The notes below the pieces were generated by a model. That model saw nothing but the letters and a program-made list of their open reading frames with translations. It made no database searches and was not told where the DNA came from. 40,586 nucleotides of DNA, taken from positions 1 through 40,586 of the forward strand of contig NZ_JACDDV010000014.1 of assembly GCF_013816785.1 (NCBI RefSeq), read 5' to 3'. Source of the DNA: Sphingomonas sp. Its GTDB lineage: Bacteria; Pseudomonadota; Alphaproteobacteria; Sphingomonadales; Sphingomonadaceae. Of the stretch, positions 38,090-40,586 are shown piece by piece; position 1 is the first letter of the stretch; each line of letters opens with the position of its first letter. A program made the position numbers and the translations under genes.

Positions 38090-40586
38090 ATGTCTATCCG
38101 TCGCCACGCCGCGCGTAGTTTACTCGCTGGGGCTGCCGCCCTAGCCATCGCCGCCCCTGCGTGGGCGCAAACCGCCGAGGAAGCGCAGGCGCAGGCCGCC
38201 AACCAGCCCGACGATAGTCAGGGCGATGTCATCATCGTCACCGCCACCAAGCGCGCTTCGACGGTGCAGGACGTCCCTTTCTCGATCAACGCGCAGACTC
38301 AGGAAGACATCCAGCGCGCCAATGCTTCGACCATCGAGGAAATTAGCCGCAACGTCGCCGGCCTTGCCGTGCAGAACCTCGGGCCGGGCCAGAGCCAGGT
38401 GTCGGTGCGCGGCGTATCGGCCGGTCAGATCGTCCGCGATCAGCCCGGCGTCAAGGAACAGGTCGGCGTCTATCTCGACGAGTCTGTCGTATCCCTGTCA
38501 CTATTCACTCCGGATTTCGACCTGTTCGACTTGAACCGGGTCGAAACGCTGCGCGGTCCGCAAGGCACGTTGTTCGGTTCGGGAAGCGTCGGCGGCACGC
38601 TGCGCTACATCACCAATCAGCCCAAGCTGGGCCGGACCGAGGGCCTCGTCGAGGCCAATATCAACACGGTCGAAGAAAGCGACATCGGCGGCCATCTCAA
38701 GGGCGCGATCAACGTGCCGCTAGGCAACACCGCGGCGGTCCGCATTGTCGGCTATTATCAGAAATACGCCGGCTTCGTCGATGCCGTCGGCCCGGCGGCC
38801 GGCAAGAACATCAACGACGGGACCCGCGCGGGCGTCCGCGCCTCGATCCTGTGGCAGCCGACCGACGAACTCAAGATCACTCCGCGTGTCGTCTATCAAA
38901 AGGTCAAAGCCAACGGGTTCAATCGTGAAGAGTTCTTCAACCTCTACGGCAACCTGCTCAGCACGACGCGTCCGAAAGTCGACTTGGACGAGCGTGAGCA
39001 ATATCTGCTGCTCCGCGAAAAATTCAAGGACGACACCTTGCTCGCGGATTTGACGGCTTCCTATGATTTGGGGCCGGTCGAGCTGACGTCGGTGACCAGC
39101 TACATCAATCGCGACATTCTCGTGTCGCGCGACGCCTCGGCGCTGACAGGGTCCATTTCCGATGATGCAGTCGGACTGCCTGATTCTGCAGTACTCTTGC
39201 CATCGAACCTGTTCGACACGACCGACCTCAAAAGCTGGACTCAGGAGGTTCGCGCGTCGTCGACGGGTTCTGGCCCCTTCCAGTGGCTCCTCGGCGGCTT
39301 TTATTCGAGCGTCGACCGCGACTATTCCCAAACTCTCCCCACCCCCGGTTACGCAGCAGCAGTCGGCATTCCCACTGGAGGCACCGCCGACCCGGATTCA
39401 CCCTACAACAGCTTCCTTACCTATAAGATTAAGCAAAAGGCGGTGTTCGGCGAGGCGAGCTACGACTTTGGCCAGGTCAAGCTGACCGCCGGCGGTCGTT
39501 ACTATGATTTCAAAGAAGATCGCACCTTCGACAATCGGGGCATTTTCTCATCGAGCAACACCCTTAGCCAGACGACGAAGTCGGACGGCTTCAGCCCGCG
39601 CGTCATTCTCACATACGAGCCGAGCCGGAACCTCAGTCTCAACCTCCAGGCGGCGAAAGGCTTCCGCCTTGGCGGTGCGAACGATCCTCTGAATATTCCT
39701 ATCTGTAGGCCCGAAGACGTCGCTATTTTCGGGCCATTTTCGGGATCTTACAAAGACGAAACGCTGTGGAATTATGAGGCGGGCGTCAAATATCAGCGTC
39801 GCGGCGTCACCTTCAACGCCGCCGCCTTCTACACGGCCATCAAGGACCTTCAGGTCACGTTGGACGCGGGCAGCTGCTCGTCGCGCCTGGTCTTCAACGT
39901 GAAGAAAGCGCACACCAAAGGCATCGAGGCGGAGTTCGCGGTCCAGCCTGTCGAAGGTCTCGACTTGTCCCTGTCCGGAAGCTTGATCCAAGCCGAATTC
40001 GACACCACCCTGCCTGGAGCTCTAGCGGTCAGCACCGGTATCCGCGACGGGAACCGCCTGCCGTCCGTACCCAAGTTCCAAATGGCTGCCGCCGCGACCT
40101 ACTCGTCCAGGTTCAGCGACAGCGCGGAATGGCACGCCACGGCGAGTCTCCAACACGTTGGGAACCGCTATACTCAACCATCCGACCAGGAAAATAATCC
40201 GCGCACATTCGTCTACCGCTCGCCGTTGACGCGACCTCGCCAAATCGACGCCAATTTTGGGAATATACCGGTGGGCTTGGGCACGACGGTTGACCTCAAG
40301 TTGCCGAGCTACAATTTGGTCAACCTGTCTATCGGGGTCGACTTCGACAGCGGGCTCGGATTGGCGCTGTACGCAAATAATGTCTTCGACGAAAATCCAA
40401 GGCTGTCGTTCGACCGCGAGCGGGACGGACGAGCGCGCCTCGGCTATAACATCGGCCAGCCGCGGACGATCGGCCTGACCGTTCGCCAGGCATTTGGATC
40501 GTCGCCGCCGCCGCCACCTCCGCCCCCGCCGCCGCCGCCGCCGCCGCCTCCTCCGGCAACGCAGACTTGCTCGGACGGCTCGGTGA
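38090..40586 (+). CDS. TonB-dependent receptor with polyproline C-terminal tail (3' end missing)
   Basis: An outer-membrane receptor with AAGGGGGG upstream of ATG 38090 and a signal peptide ending in AWAQ near residue 26. A TonB box-like DVIIVTATKR stretch leads into the plug domain (STIEEISRNVAGLAVQN, RVETLRGPQGTLFGSGSVGG) and the long beta barrel. The barrel reaches a terminal strand motif around RQAFG at about residue 803. The frame continues through about 15 prolines and TQTCSDGSV and is open at the window end (832 codons so far). A tail after the last barrel strand is unusual. The ligand is unknown; it is likely a siderophore, vitamin B12 or carbohydrate. Confidence 0.93.
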   Translation, partial: MSIRRHAARSLLAGAAALAIAAPAWAQTAEEAQAQAANQPDDSQGDVIIVTATKRASTVQDVPFSINAQTQEDIQRANASTIEEISRNVAGLAVQNLGPGQSQVSVRGVSAGQIVRDQPGVKEQVGVYLDESVVSLSLFTPDFDLFDLNRVETLRGPQGTLFGSGSVGGTLRYITNQPKLGRTEGLVEANINTVEESDIGGHLKGAINVPLGNTAAVRIVGYYQKYAGFVDAVGPAAGKNINDGTRAGVRASILWQPTDELKITPRVVYQKVKANGFNREEFFNLYGNLLSTTRPKVDLDEREQYLLLREKFKDDTLLADLTASYDLGPVELTSVTSYINRDILVSRDASALTGSISDDAVGLPDSAVLLPSNLFDTTDLKSWTQEVRASSTGSGPFQWLLGGFYSSVDRDYSQTLPTPGYAAAVGIPTGGTADPDSPYNSFLTYKIKQKAVFGEASYDFGQVKLTAGGRYYDFKEDRTFDNRGIFSSSNTLSQTTKSDGFSPRVILTYEPSRNLSLNLQAAKGFRLGGANDPLNIPICRPEDVAIFGPFSGSYKDETLWNYEAGVKYQRRGVTFNAAAFYTAIKDLQVTLDAGSCSSRLVFNVKKAHTKGIEAEFAVQPVEGLDLSLSGSLIQAEFDTTLPGALAVSTGIRDGNRLPSVPKFQMAAAATYSSRFSDSAEWHATASLQHVGNRYTQPSDQENNPRTFVYRSPLTRPRQIDANFGNIPVGLGTTVDLKLPSYNLVNLSIGVDFDSGLGLALYANNVFDENPRLSFDRERDGRARLGYNIGQPRTIGLTVRQAFGSSPPPPPPPPPPPPPPPPPATQTCSDGSV

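Noticed and set aside
40500-40560. CCG-rich run as a sequencing artefact.
   Set aside because: The frame stays coherent on both sides (the receptor end and TQTCSDGSV), and codons vary (CCG, CCA, CCT, CCC).
1-40586. tRNA, rRNA, prophage, insertion sequence or defence system.
   Set aside because: No cloverleaf-like sequence, integrase, transposase, toxin-antitoxin pair or nuclease operon was seen in reading the gaps and genes.

Overview
The window looks like a chromosomal segment of a high-GC alphaproteobacterium of the order Sphingomonadales (Sphingomonas-like). The support is direct: a GcrA-type cell-cycle regulator, a SecB/TimA (Tim44-like)/MltA/Smr neighbourhood, an argD-argF pair, a sphingomonad 'vgr-related' HExxH protein, and a large TonB-dependent receptor with a polyproline tail. 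Most of the segment is housekeeping DNA with very tight gene packing. I see no prophage, insertion sequence, CRISPR array, rRNA, tRNA or known defence island.

Layout. 1-1.2 kb: 5' part of comM (YifB family) diverging from a small PGPGW-type membrane protein. 1.3-5.0 kb: rpmH/rnpA-yidD-yidC-engB-gst, a chain of overlapping genes for translation and membrane insertion. 5.1-8.4 kb: a cupin protein, dapE and a membrane-anchored GGDEF/EAL protein. 8.4-14.1 kb: smr, mltA and a Tim44-like protein on the minus strand, diverging from secB-murJ-trpS. 14.2-17.8 kb: a Gly-Gly-Tyr-rich lipoprotein, argF and argD, and a coiled-coil secreted protein. 17.9-23.3 kb: an ABC-2 permease, gcrA, a PhyH-like dioxygenase, parE and a frameshifted small secreted-protein gene. 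23.3-28.1 kb: an unrecognised protein, then a minus-strand polysaccharide-precursor operon (UDP-glucose dehydrogenase, a second nucleotide-sugar dehydrogenase, a polyprenyl-phosphate sugar transferase). 28.2-33.3 kb: an Lrp/AsnC regulator diverging from a cysteine hydrolase, rimO, a relic CHRD gene, a leucyl aminopeptidase, a MarR regulator and an SH3-like protein. 33.3-35.9 kb: mltG, fabF and acpP (read acpP-fabF-mltG). 35.9-40.6 kb: a more accessory-looking stretch with three exact 39-bp repeats, the HExxH protein, a Crp/Fnr regulator, a small secreted protein and the receptor, which runs off the end.

Most notable observations. (1) The RNase P protein gene has no standard start codon after rpmH. 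Its only ATG lies 7 nt before the rpmH ATG, so rpmH appears nested out of frame inside rnpA, the arrangement described for Thermus. (2) Four GANTC sites fall within 86 bp upstream of the lipoprotein gene. (3) Two 15-bp palindromes exactly 20 bp apart lie between the Lrp-type regulator and its divergent hydrolase. (4) A 39-bp palindromic tandem repeat lies upstream of acpP. (5) A pair of related REP-like elements brackets the Crp/Fnr-secreted protein segment. (6) Two small secreted-protein genes are decayed, behind parE and behind rimO. I found no clear multi-gene system that looks wholly new.
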